DNA of 64,000 nucleotides from Parvibaculum sp040216885 (GCA_040216885.1 JAVJOG010000017.1:193309-257308), one strand, 5' to 3'; positions 39,648 to 48,934 are shown, counted from the stretch's first letter. Made by a program: numbers and translations. The notes: generated by a model from the sequence alone, not told the origin.

Positions 39648-40544
39648 TCAGCCTGTAAAGGCGTCGACGGCGGCGCGTTCGGGGATCGAGGGCTGGGCGC
39701 CCTCGGTCAGGCATGCGAGCGCGCCGGCGCGGCAGGCCAGATCGAGCGCATCGGGCCAGGCCATGCCCTCGGCGCGGGCGGCGGCCAGATAGCCGCAGAA
39801 CGTGTCGCCCGCGCCGACCGTGTCGACCGGTTCGATCCTCGGCGTCGTGGCGCGAACCATCCCCTCGCCGGTCACCGCGAGCGCGCCGTCCGCGCCCAGC
39901 GTCAGAACCAGCGCGACGCCCAACGCGTCGGCGGCCCCGGCCATACGGTCTTCGGCACGGCCCGGCTCGATGCCGAGCGAGGCGGCCAGCGCGTCGAACT
40001 CGGTCTCGTTGGCGATCACGACGTCCGCCTTGCGGGCGAGTTCGCCCGCGGAGGCGCGGTAGGGCGCGATGTTCAGATAGCGTGTCGCCCCCGCCGCGGC
40101 CGCCGCATCGAGCGCGGCGGCGATGGCCTGGTCGGGGATTTCCATCTGCAGGAGCCAGGCAGCGGCGCCCGGCGCTTCGGGCACGCCGTTTTCCATCGCT
40201 CGCCCGTTGGCGCCCGGCACCACGGCGATCTGGTTCTCGCCGGTCCGGTCGTCGACCAGGATCAGCGCGACGCCGGTCGGCACGGCGGCCAGCCGTTCGA
40301 CGCCGGACAGATCGACGCCGGCCGCCTGCAGCAGCGACAGCGCGGCAATCGCGTTGGCGTCGTCGCCGACCGCGCCGGCCATGGCGACCGCGTGGCCGGC
40401 ACGGCGCGCGGCGAGCGCCTGGTTGGCGCCCTTGCCTCCGGGCGCCTCCGCATAGGCGACGCCCGTCACCGTCTCGCCGGGACCAGGCAGCCGCTCGACG
40501 CGGGCGACAAGGTCGAGATTGACCGATCCGGCGATGGTGATCAT
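39648..40544 (-). CDS. rbsK: Ribokinase (PfkB family)
   Basis: A 298-residue sugar kinase. The N-terminal signature GSVNLDLVARVERLPGPGET and the C-terminal VDTVGAGDTFCGYLAAA, which holds the catalytic Asp, are typical of ribokinase. ATG 40544 (MITIAGSV) was chosen; upstream codons are arginine-rich and not conserved. It is convergent with the nucleoside hydrolase gene. Confidence 0.9.
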   Translation of the reverse strand: MITIAGSVNLDLVARVERLPGPGETVTGVAYAEAPGGKGANQALAARRAGHAVAMAGAVGDDANAIAALSLLQAAGVDLSGVERLAAVPTGVALILVDDRTGENQIAVVPGANGRAMENGVPEAPGAAAWLLQMEIPDQAIAAALDAAAAAGATRYLNIAPYRASAGELARKADVVIANETEFDALAASLGIEPGRAEDRMAGAADALGVALVLTLGADGALAVTGEGMVRATTPRIEPVDTVGAGDTFCGYLAAARAEGMAWPDALDLACRAGALACLTEGAQPSIPERAAVDAFTG

Positions 40545-40680
40545 GGCGGCGTCCCCCTGCGCTGCGGCTTCCGGCGCGTCCGGCCGGCGCGTTCGACAGC
40601 CTGATACGGCCCGATGGGAGGCGTTAGCGAAGCGGTCCGCGCCGGGCAAGGGAAACCGGTGGCGGGCGTGCGCTGTTTGG

Positions 40681-40709
40681 TTGACAGCCCCCGGCCGACC
40701 GCATATGTG
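40681..40709 (+). promoter_or_regulatory. Sigma-70 type promoter of tRNA-Leu
   Basis: A perfect TTGACA at 40681-40686, 17 bases, then TATGTG at 40704-40709, ending 15 bases before the mature tRNA start. Spacing and position fit a short tRNA leader. Confidence 0.75.
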
Positions 40710-40724
40710 ACGGCTCGATTTCGT

Positions 40725-40811
<87 letters not shown>

Positions 40812-40820
40812 TTCATCCTC

Positions 40821-40965
40821 CTCATAGCAACTCTTACCGATTGATTTTTAACGGTTTTCATGCTTTCTTGCTTCTCATAGCAGAACGCTCGATACCCCCA
40901 TTTCGCATCGTTTCGGGGGTGCTGGATGGGGTATCAGCGTCGAGTGACGGGAGGCGATACCCCCA
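40821..40965. repeat. Short direct and inverted repeats before the integrase
   Basis: CTCATAGCA occurs at 40821-40829 and 40874-40882. GATACCCCCA occurs at 40891-40900 and 40956-40965, with its inverse TGGGGTATC at 40927-40935. Such clusters between a tRNA and its integrase gene often include arm-type integrase or AlpA/excisionase sites. The last copy abuts the integrase start codon. Confidence 0.6.
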
Positions 40966-42162
40966 ATGGCGGCACTGTCCGAGTTCAAGATCAGCAAGGC
41001 CAGAAAGCGGGACAAGCCCTATAAGCTGTCAGATGGCGGTGGTCTGTTCCTGTTGGTGAAGCCGAATGGATCGAAGCTTTGGCAGCAGAAGTACCGCTTT
41101 GTAGACAAGGAACGGCTGCTGTCGCACGGGCCCTACCCTGAAGTCTCTCTGGCCCAGGCCCGGCGCAAACGGGACGAAGCGCGCTCGCTCTTGGCGGAAG
41201 GCAAGGACCCAGGCGTGCAAAAACGGCTCGACCAGATCGCTGCCGAGCGGGCTGCACGGACCACATTCAAGTTGGTCGCTGAGGAACACGTCGAAAGCCT
41301 GGTCGAGCGCGAACTGGCACCGGCCACGATCCGCAAGCAGCGCTGGTACTTGTTCGAGCTGGCGAAGCCGCTTCACCGACGTCCCGTTGGCGAGGTCACG
41401 CCGTCGGAAGTGCTCTATCTCCTGAAGAGCATCGAAAAGAGCGGCCGCCGCGAGACGGCAAAGAAGATGCGTGGCGCGATCTCAGCCGTATTCCGGCTGG
41501 CAGTGGTGACCATGCGAGCGGATACCGACCCCACAGCTGCGCTCAAGGGTGCGCTCGTACCGCCCAAGGTGGTTGGCCGCGCGGCGATCACCGATGAGAA
41601 ACAATTCGGCGCACTGTTGCGCAGCTTTGAGACCTTCTCTGGCTGGCCCGTCATCATCGATGCCATGAAGTTCCAAATCCTCACAATGACACGACCGGGC
41701 GAGACGCGTGGTGCCAAGAAAGGCGAGATTGACCGCGACAAGCGCACTTGGACCATACCGGCCGAACGCATGAAGATGCGCCGTGAACACAAGGTGCCTT
41801 TGTCCAAGCAGGCGTTGGCGATCGTCGAGGCAAATTGGCCCGAGATCGAAGGCGTAGAACTCCTGTTCCCCTCGCTCGTCTCAAATCGCAAATGGCTTTC
41901 CGAGAACGCCTTCAATTCTGCGATGCGAAGGATGGGCTACACAAAGGAAGAAGTCACGGCCCACGGTTTCCGCGTCACAGCCAGCACGATCCTCAATTCG
42001 CACGGCCACGATCCAGATGTCATTGAGGCCGCATTGGCCCATCAGGACACAAATGCCATCCGACGTGCATACAACCGGGCAACCTATTGGAAGCAGCGGA
42101 TTGAGTTGATGCAGGTTTGGGCGGACTTGTTGGATGAATTGAAGTACCAAACACCTTCGTAA
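40966..42162 (+). CDS. int: P4-type tyrosine recombinase / integrase
   Basis: A 398-residue phage-type integrase. Residues 1-95 are the DUF4102 arm-binding domain (KLSDGGGLFLLVKPNGSKLW). A SAM-like core-binding domain follows. The catalytic domain keeps all key residues: Arg243 (MTRPGE), His333-x-x-Arg336 (HGFR), His359 (LAHQ) and Tyr374 (RATY). It should be active. It recombines the element into tRNA-Leu, 154 bases upstream. Confidence 0.95.
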   Translation: MAALSEFKISKARKRDKPYKLSDGGGLFLLVKPNGSKLWQQKYRFVDKERLLSHGPYPEVSLAQARRKRDEARSLLAEGKDPGVQKRLDQIAAERAARTTFKLVAEEHVESLVERELAPATIRKQRWYLFELAKPLHRRPVGEVTPSEVLYLLKSIEKSGRRETAKKMRGAISAVFRLAVVTMRADTDPTAALKGALVPPKVVGRAAITDEKQFGALLRSFETFSGWPVIIDAMKFQILTMTRPGETRGAKKGEIDRDKRTWTIPAERMKMRREHKVPLSKQALAIVEANWPEIEGVELLFPSLVSNRKWLSENAFNSAMRRMGYTKEEVTAHGFRVTASTILNSHGHDPDVIEAALAHQDTNAIRRAYNRATYWKQRIELMQVWADLLDELKYQTPS

Positions 42163-42248
42163 ACTCATCGTTACGTGCTACGCTCTGCTCGCCCGGGGCT
42201 TTGTCACCCTTGGGGCATCGCGATGCTCCTCAAACTGAGGAGTATCCG

Positions 42249-42437
42249 ATGCGGATCTTATCAAAGCGTCAGCTTAAGGAGCTGGTTCTGTACTCACCCC
42301 AACACATTGCGCGCCTGGAAGCGGCCGGCCAATTCCCCAAGCGGGTCCAGCTTGGCTACAACCGGGTCGGATGGATTGAACAGGAAGTGCTGGATTGGCT
42401 TCAGGAGCGGATCGACGCCCGCGATACGACCAACTGA
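42249..42437 (+). CDS. AlpA-family regulator / excisionase-like protein
   Basis: A 62-residue MerR-like winged helix protein: RILSKRQLKELVLYSPQHIARLEAAGQFPKRVQLG, then WIEQEVLDWLQERI. This is the AlpA pattern; such proteins activate or direct excision of P4-like elements. It lies directly downstream of the integrase gene, supporting that role. Confidence 0.88.
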   Translation: MRILSKRQLKELVLYSPQHIARLEAAGQFPKRVQLGYNRVGWIEQEVLDWLQERIDARDTTN

Positions 42438-42522
42438 CACTCCCAGCGTGGAGCGGGGTGGCCAGTCACCCGCTGGTCACCCCTTTCTTCTCGTCGCTGA
42501 GCTGGAGCACCAAGAGGCTTGA

Positions 42523-43068
42523 ATGGCCGATGTACCGAAACAGATCGACGACATCATCAAGGCACTTGGCCTGCGACCGCTGGACCAAGAGGGTGGGTGG
42601 TTTCGGCAGACGCTGAAACGTGTACCTGAGATTGAAGCGAGCCTTTTTGGACCGGGTCTTCCTTGCGGTGAACGACCGCAAATGACCGCCATTCAAGCGG
42701 TGATCGGAGCCGAGCAATTTTCTGCAATGCACCGTTTGGCTATCGATGAGTTCTGGGTCTTTCATATGGGCGCACCGCTTGAAATGCTGATGTTGCACCC
42801 TGACGGGTCACATGAAACAGTCGTTTTGGGTCACGACGTATTGCAAGGCGAGCGCCTCCAGCATGTCGTTCCGTCGGGTGTTTGGCAGGGGTCAACGGCA
42901 CGCGGCGGCCCCAGCTGTTATTCGGTAGTCTCGTGCATCATGACGCCAGGTTTTGTCTGGGAAGATTTCGAACTCGGTGACCCCGAGGAGCTATCAAGGG
43001 CCTACCCCAACGTATCGGCGAAAATTGCTCAGCTTTCGAGGGCGACCCCGGCAACGGGAGCCAGATAG
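42523..43068 (+). CDS. DUF985 cupin protein
   Basis: A 181-residue cupin of the YML079w/DUF985 type. LGLRPLDQEGGWFRQTL opens the fold, SAMHRLAIDEFWVFHMGAPLEMLMLHPDG holds the metal-ligand His and Glu, and VVPSGVWQGS follows. Members have a jelly-roll fold and no settled function. As island cargo it has no clear partner. Confidence 0.88.
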   Translation: MADVPKQIDDIIKALGLRPLDQEGGWFRQTLKRVPEIEASLFGPGLPCGERPQMTAIQAVIGAEQFSAMHRLAIDEFWVFHMGAPLEMLMLHPDGSHETVVLGHDVLQGERLQHVVPSGVWQGSTARGGPSCYSVVSCIMTPGFVWEDFELGDPEELSRAYPNVSAKIAQLSRATPATGAR

Positions 43069-43246
43069 TGAACTGGAAAGCTTACCTTTTGTGGGCCGGT
43101 TCACTCCAGCACCCGTGGCCCCTAACTGATCGAGGTGGATGAGATATGTCCACTTGGGCTCCGCTTCAGCCGCAACGCGGAACAGATTGGAGATTCCTTT
43201 GCTCAGTGGGCTCATGCACACCTTCTTAGTTGCTCGCGACAGCGGA

Positions 43247-44554
43247 TCAGGGCGTTAGCTTGTGAATCTGGCCATCGTCGACCGCCACGTAGAGGCTGCC
43301 GTCTGGCCCGGACACAAGCGACCGGAAACGCCCGGCCTCCATCGGAAGCGTCATTTCCGTGACATCTACGACAGAGATTTCGCCGCCTTCGTCGTTCGAC
43401 AGTTCCATCACGTCGATGCGCTGACCAATTGGTGTGCCGCCAAAGCCGATACCCATATAGCCGACGACCATGTTGCCTTGCCAGTCGCCCCATTCTTCGC
43501 CGGCCAGGAAGGCTGCTGACGTAATGCCCTGCGACCAGCCATTATTGGTCCAGATCGGAGGCATCGCGTCGGGGTAGGTTTCGAAGTCGGTCATCGGCAT
43601 GAAGGCTGCACGCTCGAAGCGATTCATGCCTTCGTTCTGGTTTGGCATATAGCCGCAATAGTCGTCTGGGCATTCTCCGCGTCCGGCCATGTTGTCACGC
43701 GGATCCCAGCCGCCATTGCCGCCATTTTCGAGCACCGTAATCTCGTCAGAGTGCCACGGTCCGTGTTCGGTGATAATGGGCGTGCCGGTCTCGGGATGGA
43801 ATGCGATCCCCTGAACGTTGCGGTGGCCGTAAGTGTAAGCGCGCTTGTCAAACCCTTCCGGTGGATCATTTTCGGGCGCAGCATTGCCGTCGGTGTCAAT
43901 ACGCAGAACTTTGCTGCCCATGATCGTCGGGCTCTGCGGGATTTCGGGGTTATGGTTGTCGCCCGTCGTCACATAGAGATAGCCATCGTCTGGGTTGAAG
44001 CGGATGCGACCGCCATTGTGCGCACCGGGTCCACCAAATGGGTGATCTGAATCTTCCACCTTGAAGGGGATGTCCGTGACGATGTCGGTCCGATTTGAAA
44101 CCTCCGTAAAGTCCTCGCTCACTTCAAGACGCATCACGCGGTTGGTCGGCGGGTCAGACTTGTCGGACACAGAGTAGGCGTAAATCCTGCGATTCTCGGC
44201 GAAGTTCGGGTCAACGGCAATGCCATTCATGCCGGCTTGACCTTCGCAGAACAGATCGTCTGCGGTTTCGGCATATGCCTCCGTGCCCTCCATTCCGAGC
44301 AGCTGGTTGGTCTCGCCAGAGGTCAGATGGACGGAAAGGCCGTTGCATTTCTCGGTGAAGAACAACGTGCCGTCTGGAAGGAACGCCATATCCCACGGCG
44401 TGCTCAAATCCGAGATCACGACCGAATGCTTTAGCTCAGTTGTGTTCAGTCCGTCCTGCGCACCGGCCGGGGCGGCGCAGGCAAGAGCAATGCCCACCGC
44501 GCCGAAGACTGCTGTCGGGGTCCTTGTTTGGTTGTTCATGGTTTGGTTGATCAT
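43247..44554 (-). CDS. Exported PQQ-dependent sugar (aldose) dehydrogenase-like protein
   Basis: A 435-residue secreted six-bladed beta-propeller of the soluble glucose/aldose dehydrogenase family. A signal peptide ends APAGAQ near residue 33. DLSTPWDMAFLPDGTLFFTE, GGPGAHNGGRIRFNPDDGYLYVTTGDN and YTYGHRNVQGIAFHP are family blocks, with the probable catalytic His in GAHNGG. The ATG at 44554 has GAGGACACC before it. It oxidises sugars or other alcohols in the periplasm if PQQ is supplied; no PQQ synthesis genes are in this window. Divergent from a cytochrome P460 gene. Confidence 0.88.
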   Translation of the reverse strand: MINQTMNNQTRTPTAVFGAVGIALACAAPAGAQDGLNTTELKHSVVISDLSTPWDMAFLPDGTLFFTEKCNGLSVHLTSGETNQLLGMEGTEAYAETADDLFCEGQAGMNGIAVDPNFAENRRIYAYSVSDKSDPPTNRVMRLEVSEDFTEVSNRTDIVTDIPFKVEDSDHPFGGPGAHNGGRIRFNPDDGYLYVTTGDNHNPEIPQSPTIMGSKVLRIDTDGNAAPENDPPEGFDKRAYTYGHRNVQGIAFHPETGTPIITEHGPWHSDEITVLENGGNGGWDPRDNMAGRGECPDDYCGYMPNQNEGMNRFERAAFMPMTDFETYPDAMPPIWTNNGWSQGITSAAFLAGEEWGDWQGNMVVGYMGIGFGGTPIGQRIDVMELSNDEGGEISVVDVTEMTLPMEAGRFRSLVSGPDGSLYVAVDDGQIHKLTP

Positions 44555-44606
44555 GGTGTCCTCGCTTCTGTGGGGCTTGGCCCGATGATGCGATCGGGCC
44601 CGCATC

Positions 44607-44702
44607 GTCGGACGCTGGTTTCGAGGCAAAGTGCCAACGCGCAGGAGTTCCGTTGTCGGACGCTGGTTTCGAGGCAAAGTGCCAACGCGCAGGAGTTCCG
44701 TT
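44607..44702. repeat. Perfect 48-bp tandem duplication
   Basis: A 48-base unit at 44607-44654 is repeated without change at 44655-44702. Each unit contains the small palindrome GGCA-AAG-TGCC (44625-44635 and 44673-44683). The repeat occupies the divergent promoter region between the PQQ dehydrogenase and cytochrome P460 genes. No mismatch between copies suggests a recent duplication or selection. Confidence 0.95.
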
Positions 44703-44799
44703 CGTTCCTTTGAAATGACGCGCTGAACGACATCACGATCATGGAACAAGGCCCTTTCTGGCGCGTTTCGACGGTTTGGAGAATAATGGGAGGCTAACA

Positions 44800-45330
44800 A
44801 TGCCAGTTCGATCGCTATCGATTTTGACAGGGTGCGCCTTGGCTTTGAGCGCCACCGCCGTTCTGGCGCAAGATTTCGGGACCGAAGAGGATCAGGATTA
44901 TGCCGCGCAACTTTGGCAGTTGATGCTAGACCGCGATCTCGCAGGCGACGACGCTGTGCAGGCGTTTCCCTACCCGGGCACGGACCCGCATGGCATGATG
45001 CTGGAGACCTTCTACACCAGAGCCACGGTCGATGATCATTCCGGCGCTTTGGTGATTAAGCGCAATTACGGACCCCAGGGTGTGACCGTCGATCAGGTCA
45101 TCGGCGATCGCGAACAGCACCTCGGAGCAGTGACGATCATGTTTCGTCGCGGTGACGGGTATGCACCCGAAACCAATGATTGGTTTTGGGCAAAATACCT
45201 TCCTGACGGATCGCTTGATGAGGCGCCTGACGGAACACCCCTGGCAGGCCGCGCAAAAGGGTGCATCAGTTGCCACAGCACGGCCGACGGCGGAGACCTG
45301 TTGTTCACCACAAATGCGGACTTGAACTGA
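44800..45330 (+). CDS. Cytochrome P460 family protein
   Basis: A 176-residue exported haem protein. A signal peptide ends ATAVLAQ near residue 24. The P460 domain has NDWFWAKYLPDG and a C-terminal CxxCH haem site (Cys155, Cys158, His159) followed by GGDLLFT. Good ribosome site GGGAGG before ATG 44800. Family members oxidise hydroxylamine or act as electron carriers; here it may accept electrons from the divergent dehydrogenase, which is inference. Confidence 0.85.
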   Translation: MPVRSLSILTGCALALSATAVLAQDFGTEEDQDYAAQLWQLMLDRDLAGDDAVQAFPYPGTDPHGMMLETFYTRATVDDHSGALVIKRNYGPQGVTVDQVIGDREQHLGAVTIMFRRGDGYAPETNDWFWAKYLPDGSLDEAPDGTPLAGRAKGCISCHSTADGGDLLFTTNADLN

Positions 45331-45793
45331 TCTCCGGCGTCAGCCGTACGCGCGAGGCGGCCACTTGACAGGGGCGGCCGCCTCGCCGTTCCTGCGGGAA
45401 CTTTGGTCAGTGAGCAAAGAGTATTCTCAGCAAACACCGCCGCGCATGCGTGTTATTTCGGTTGTTTTTTCATTCGATTAGTCGAAGACGCCGCATACAA
45501 TAAAGCTTTCTGGCTATTGCTCGTGGCTTTAAGGATCGGGCCCCTCCATCGCGGAAAAAAGCGGGTGTCGGGAGTTCGATGTCAATGTCTTGGGCGCCCG
45601 GATCTCACCATTGGTTTCAGCGGCGACGCTGTAAAGAAGAGGTTTGGCGGAGACATCTGGCAGGTCTTAGGTGGTTGAAATCCCTTTTGTCGGAAGGCGG
45701 AACTGCCCTATCGCAATGCTTGCCAAGCCGGCCCCAACACCTTCTTCAAACAATCAATGAGCGAAATCGCCGACTACCGACTAGGGACGAGAA
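45331..45793. other. Intergenic region without a supported gene
   Basis: 463 bases between cytochrome P460 and the semialdehyde dehydrogenase stop. An 11-base inverted repeat (45352-45362 with 45376-45386) 21 bases after the P460 stop could act as a terminator, though no T-run follows. The remaining open frames are short and match no family I recognise. This may be the right junction of the island. Confidence 0.6.
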
Positions 45794-47317
45794 TTAATCC
45801 GCATCGGCGCGCAGATCGCCTGGTAGCAGCGGCTCTGGCATGTTCTGGAAGCAGACCGGTCGTAGCCAGCGGCGGATCGCCAGCGTGCCAACCGAAGTGT
45901 GCCCGAAATTGGTCGTTGCCGGATACGGCCCGCCATGCACCATCGCATCGGAGACCTCGACCCCGGTCGGAAAGCCGTTGGCGATAAGCCGTCCCGCCTT
46001 GCGTTCGAGCACCGGGATCAGCCTGCCGGCGAGTTCCGTATCGGCCTCGTCCATGTGCACCGTGCAGGTGAGCTGGCCGCGCAGGCTGCGCGCCACCGCG
46101 ATCATCTCCTTGGCGTCCGTGACCCGGACGATCAGGCCGAGCGGGCCGAACACCTCCTCGCCGAGCGTCTCGTCGGCGAGCCACTGGCGGCCACTCGTGG
46201 CAAACAGGTAGGGCGTCGCGTTGCGCCGGTCGCAGGTCGAGGTCAGCACCTGCCGCACCCCGCTCGTTGCGGCCACCCGGTCGCGGCCGGCGCGGAAGGC
46301 GTTGGCGATCCCGTCGGTCAGCATGGTCTGCGCGCCGACCGGCTCGAGCGTTGCCGTCGCCGCCTCAACGAAGGCATCGCCCGCCGACCCTTCCATCATC
46401 ACGCAGATGCCCGGATTGGTGCAGAACTGGCCGGCGCCCTGGGTCAGCGAGCCGGCCCAGCCGCCGGCAATGTCGCCGCCACGCGCCTCGAGCGCCGCCG
46501 GCAGCAGGAACATCGGGTTGACCGAACCCAGCTCGCCGAAAAACGGGATCGGATCGGGCCGCTGCGCGCACAGGTCGTACAGGGCGCGGCCGCCGGCCAG
46601 CGAGCCGGTAAAGCCGACCGCGCGGATCAGCGGGTGCCGGACGAGCGCTTGGCCGACCGCGTGCTCGCCGCCTTGGATCAGCGAGAACACGCCGCCGGGC
46701 ATGCCGGTTTTTTCGACGGCGGCATGGATCGCCTGAGCGACGATCTCGCCGGTGCCCGGATGCGCCGGATGGCCCCGGGCGACCACCGGGCATCCGGCGG
46801 CCAGCGCCGAGGCGGTGTCGCCGCCGGCAACCGAGAACGCGAGCGGAAAGTTCGATGCGCCGAACACCGCTACCGGCCCGGTCGGGCGCTGGACCATTTT
46901 CAGGTCGGGCTTGGGCAGCGGCTGGCGCTCGGGCTGCGCCGCATCGTGCCGGCGGTCCAGATAGTCGCCCTTTTCGATGTGTCGAGCGAACATGCGAAGC
47001 TGGCCGACCGTGCGGCCGCGCTCGCCCTGCAGCCGCGCTTCGGGCAGACCGGTCTCCTGGGTGCCGATCTCGGTGATCGCGTCGCCCCGCGCCTCGATCT
47101 CGGCGGCGATCGCATCGAGCAGCGCCGCCCGTTCGGCGCGCGTGCTTGATCCGAACACGGCGAACGCGTCCTCGGCCGCCGTGCAGGCCGCCTCGACATG
47201 GTCGACCGCCCCGCCAGCGAACCGGCGAGCCGGTCCGTGCGCCGGTGCGCTTTGAAAGCCCTCCGCGCCGTCGACCCATTCGCCAGCGATCAGATGCTTG
47301 CCCGTCAGTTCGACCAT
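45794..47317 (-). CDS. 2,5-dioxovalerate (alpha-ketoglutarate semialdehyde) dehydrogenase-like
   Basis: A 507-residue aldehyde dehydrogenase of the KGSADH subgroup, the last step of non-phosphorylating pentose, hexuronate or hydroxyproline routes to 2-oxoglutarate. Catalytic features are FGASNFPLAFSVAGGDTASA, the Glu in FFGELGSVNPMFLLP, and the nucleophile Cys in QGAGQFCTNPG. ATG 47317 (MVELTGKHLIAGEW) is the family start. It is third in the leftward operon. Confidence 0.88.
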   Translation of the reverse strand: MVELTGKHLIAGEWVDGAEGFQSAPAHGPARRFAGGAVDHVEAACTAAEDAFAVFGSSTRAERAALLDAIAAEIEARGDAITEIGTQETGLPEARLQGERGRTVGQLRMFARHIEKGDYLDRRHDAAQPERQPLPKPDLKMVQRPTGPVAVFGASNFPLAFSVAGGDTASALAAGCPVVARGHPAHPGTGEIVAQAIHAAVEKTGMPGGVFSLIQGGEHAVGQALVRHPLIRAVGFTGSLAGGRALYDLCAQRPDPIPFFGELGSVNPMFLLPAALEARGGDIAGGWAGSLTQGAGQFCTNPGICVMMEGSAGDAFVEAATATLEPVGAQTMLTDGIANAFRAGRDRVAATSGVRQVLTSTCDRRNATPYLFATSGRQWLADETLGEEVFGPLGLIVRVTDAKEMIAVARSLRGQLTCTVHMDEADTELAGRLIPVLERKAGRLIANGFPTGVEVSDAMVHGGPYPATTNFGHTSVGTLAIRRWLRPVCFQNMPEPLLPGDLRADAD

Positions 47318-47332
47318 GTGCCTGCTCCTTCG

Positions 47333-47376
47333 AAAAAATGGATCGGGCCGCGCCGCCCGGCGGGCAGACGCGGCCC
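47333..47376 (-). terminator. Possible terminator between the two aldehyde dehydrogenase genes
   Basis: Read leftward, GGGCCGCG pairs with CGCGGCCC (47369-47376 with 47345-47352) around a GC-rich loop. A run of six Ts follows a few bases after the stem. It could attenuate transcription into the semialdehyde dehydrogenase gene. Confidence 0.5.
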
Positions 47377-47391
47377 TTTCTTGAAGACGAT

Positions 47392-48891
47392 TCACAGCCT
47401 GATCGTGACCGCCTTTTCCTCGGTGAAGCCCTCGACGCCCTCGCGCGCCATCTCCCGGCCCCAGCCCGATTCGCGCATGCCGCCGAACGGCAGATTGGGG
47501 TCGAACACGCCAAAGCAGTTGATCCAGATCGCCCCCGCATTGATCGACCGCGCCAGCCGGTGCGCCCGCGACAGGTCGCGCGTCCAGATCGAGGCGGCAA
47601 GGCCGAAGCGCGTATCGTTGGCGACCGCCGGAATGTCGTCGGAATCGTCGAAGGACATCGCACACAGGACCGGGCCGAAGATCTCCTCGCGGTGAACGGC
47701 CATGTCGGGGCGCGTGCCGGTCAGCACGGTGGGCTGCATGAAATAGCCCGTCTCGCCGATCGCAGAGCCGCCGACGGCGACTTCGGCACCGTCCTCGCGC
47801 CCCTTGGTGACGTAGGAGGTGACGCGTTCGAGCTGGTCGCGCGACATCAGCGGACCGATCTCGGTGTCCGGGTCGAGCCCGGGGCCGACCTTGAGCGACC
47901 GGGCGACCTCCTCGATGCCGGCCATCACCTTGTCGAACACCGGCTTTTCCACATAGAGGCGCGAGCCGGCATTGCAGACCTGGCCGGTGTTGCCGAAGAT
48001 CGCCATCGCCGCCGCCGGAATGGCTTGGTCGAGATCGGCATCGGCGAAGATGATGTTCGGCGATTTGCCGCCCAGTTCGAGCGTCACCCGCTTGAGGTTG
48101 CCGGTCGCCGCCCTGGCGATGATCTTGCCGACCTCGGTCGAACCGGTGAACGAGACCTTGTCGACACCGTCATGGGCGGAGATCGCCGCACCGGCGGTCT
48201 CGCCGAAGCCGGTCAGCACGTTGACGACGCCGTCGGGAAAGCCCGCCTCGGCGACCAGTTCGGCCAGCCGCAGCGCGGTGAGCGGCGTCTGCTCGGCCGG
48301 CTTGAGCAGCACCGTACAGCCGGCCGCGAGCGCCGGCGCGATCTTGAAGCTCGCCTGCGCGAACGGGTAGTTCCACGGAATGATGCCGGCGGCGACGCCG
48401 AGCGGCTGGCGGGCGGTGTAGCAATGATAGGGGTCGCCCTGCAGCGCCAGATTGTAGCTGCGCCCCTCCAGCTTGGTCGCCCAACCCGCATAGTAGCGGT
48501 AGATCTCGGCGGCGAACGGGATGTCGAGCGCGCGTGCCATGGCGACCGGCTTGCCGGTGTCGAGCGCCTCCAATTCGGCCAGTTCTTCCAGATGCTGGCC
48601 GACCAGATCGGCGAGCTTGAACATCGGCCCCGCGCGCCCGGCCGGCGCCATGTCGCGCCAGGTGTCCTCGAAGGCGCGCCGCGCCGCCTGCACCGCCGCG
48701 TCGACATCGGCGGCGCCGGCCTCGGCGACCTCGGTGATCGTTGCACCGGTCGCCGGATCCTCGGTGGCAAAGCGCTTGCCCTCGGCGGCGTCGACGAAGC
48801 GGCCGCCGATGAACAACTGCTTGGGCCGCTCGAGAAAGGCCTTGGCGGCGGCCGACAGCCGCTCGTCGGAAATCGGGGTCATCACGTTCAT
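47392..48891 (-). CDS. NAD(P)-dependent aldehyde dehydrogenase
   Basis: A 499-residue class of betaine/phenylacetaldehyde-type ALDH. The cofactor fold has IIPWNYPFAQASFKIAPAL and FTGSTEVGKII. The general base Glu is in LELGGKSPNIIF and the nucleophile Cys in GNTGQVCNAGSR. Substrate is not specified by sequence; in this locus it probably oxidises a sugar-derived aldehyde. Second in the leftward operon, 43 bases after the dehydratase. Confidence 0.9.
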   Translation of the reverse strand: MNVMTPISDERLSAAAKAFLERPKQLFIGGRFVDAAEGKRFATEDPATGATITEVAEAGAADVDAAVQAARRAFEDTWRDMAPAGRAGPMFKLADLVGQHLEELAELEALDTGKPVAMARALDIPFAAEIYRYYAGWATKLEGRSYNLALQGDPYHCYTARQPLGVAAGIIPWNYPFAQASFKIAPALAAGCTVLLKPAEQTPLTALRLAELVAEAGFPDGVVNVLTGFGETAGAAISAHDGVDKVSFTGSTEVGKIIARAATGNLKRVTLELGGKSPNIIFADADLDQAIPAAAMAIFGNTGQVCNAGSRLYVEKPVFDKVMAGIEEVARSLKVGPGLDPDTEIGPLMSRDQLERVTSYVTKGREDGAEVAVGGSAIGETGYFMQPTVLTGTRPDMAVHREEIFGPVLCAMSFDDSDDIPAVANDTRFGLAASIWTRDLSRAHRLARSINAGAIWINCFGVFDPNLPFGGMRESGWGREMAREGVEGFTEEKAVTIRL

Positions 48892-48934
48892 TCGAACCTC
48901 CCTGCTGTGCGTCGTCTTTCTTACTGGCGTGCCA

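Larger units (their letters stand above)
40812..45793. mobile_element. Integrase-bearing genomic island (right end uncertain)
   Basis: The segment starts at tRNA-Leu, opens with a tyrosine recombinase and an AlpA-type regulator, and carries accessory genes (cupin, PQQ dehydrogenase, cytochrome P460). It reads clearly less GC-rich, with more A/T at third positions, than DNA to the left or the catabolic locus to the right. The right edge is set at the start of that locus for convenience. The transfer-like genes at 62-64 kb may mean that the element runs past the window. Confidence 0.5.

Noticed and set aside
44607..44702. CRISPR-like repeat
   Set aside because: Two adjacent identical 48-bp units without spacers, and no cas genes; this is a tandem duplication.
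45571..45610. Stretch resembling the tRNA-Leu 3' end (possible right attachment site)
   Set aside because: Only scattered bases agree with the T-arm and acceptor end; no continuous match long enough for an attachment core.
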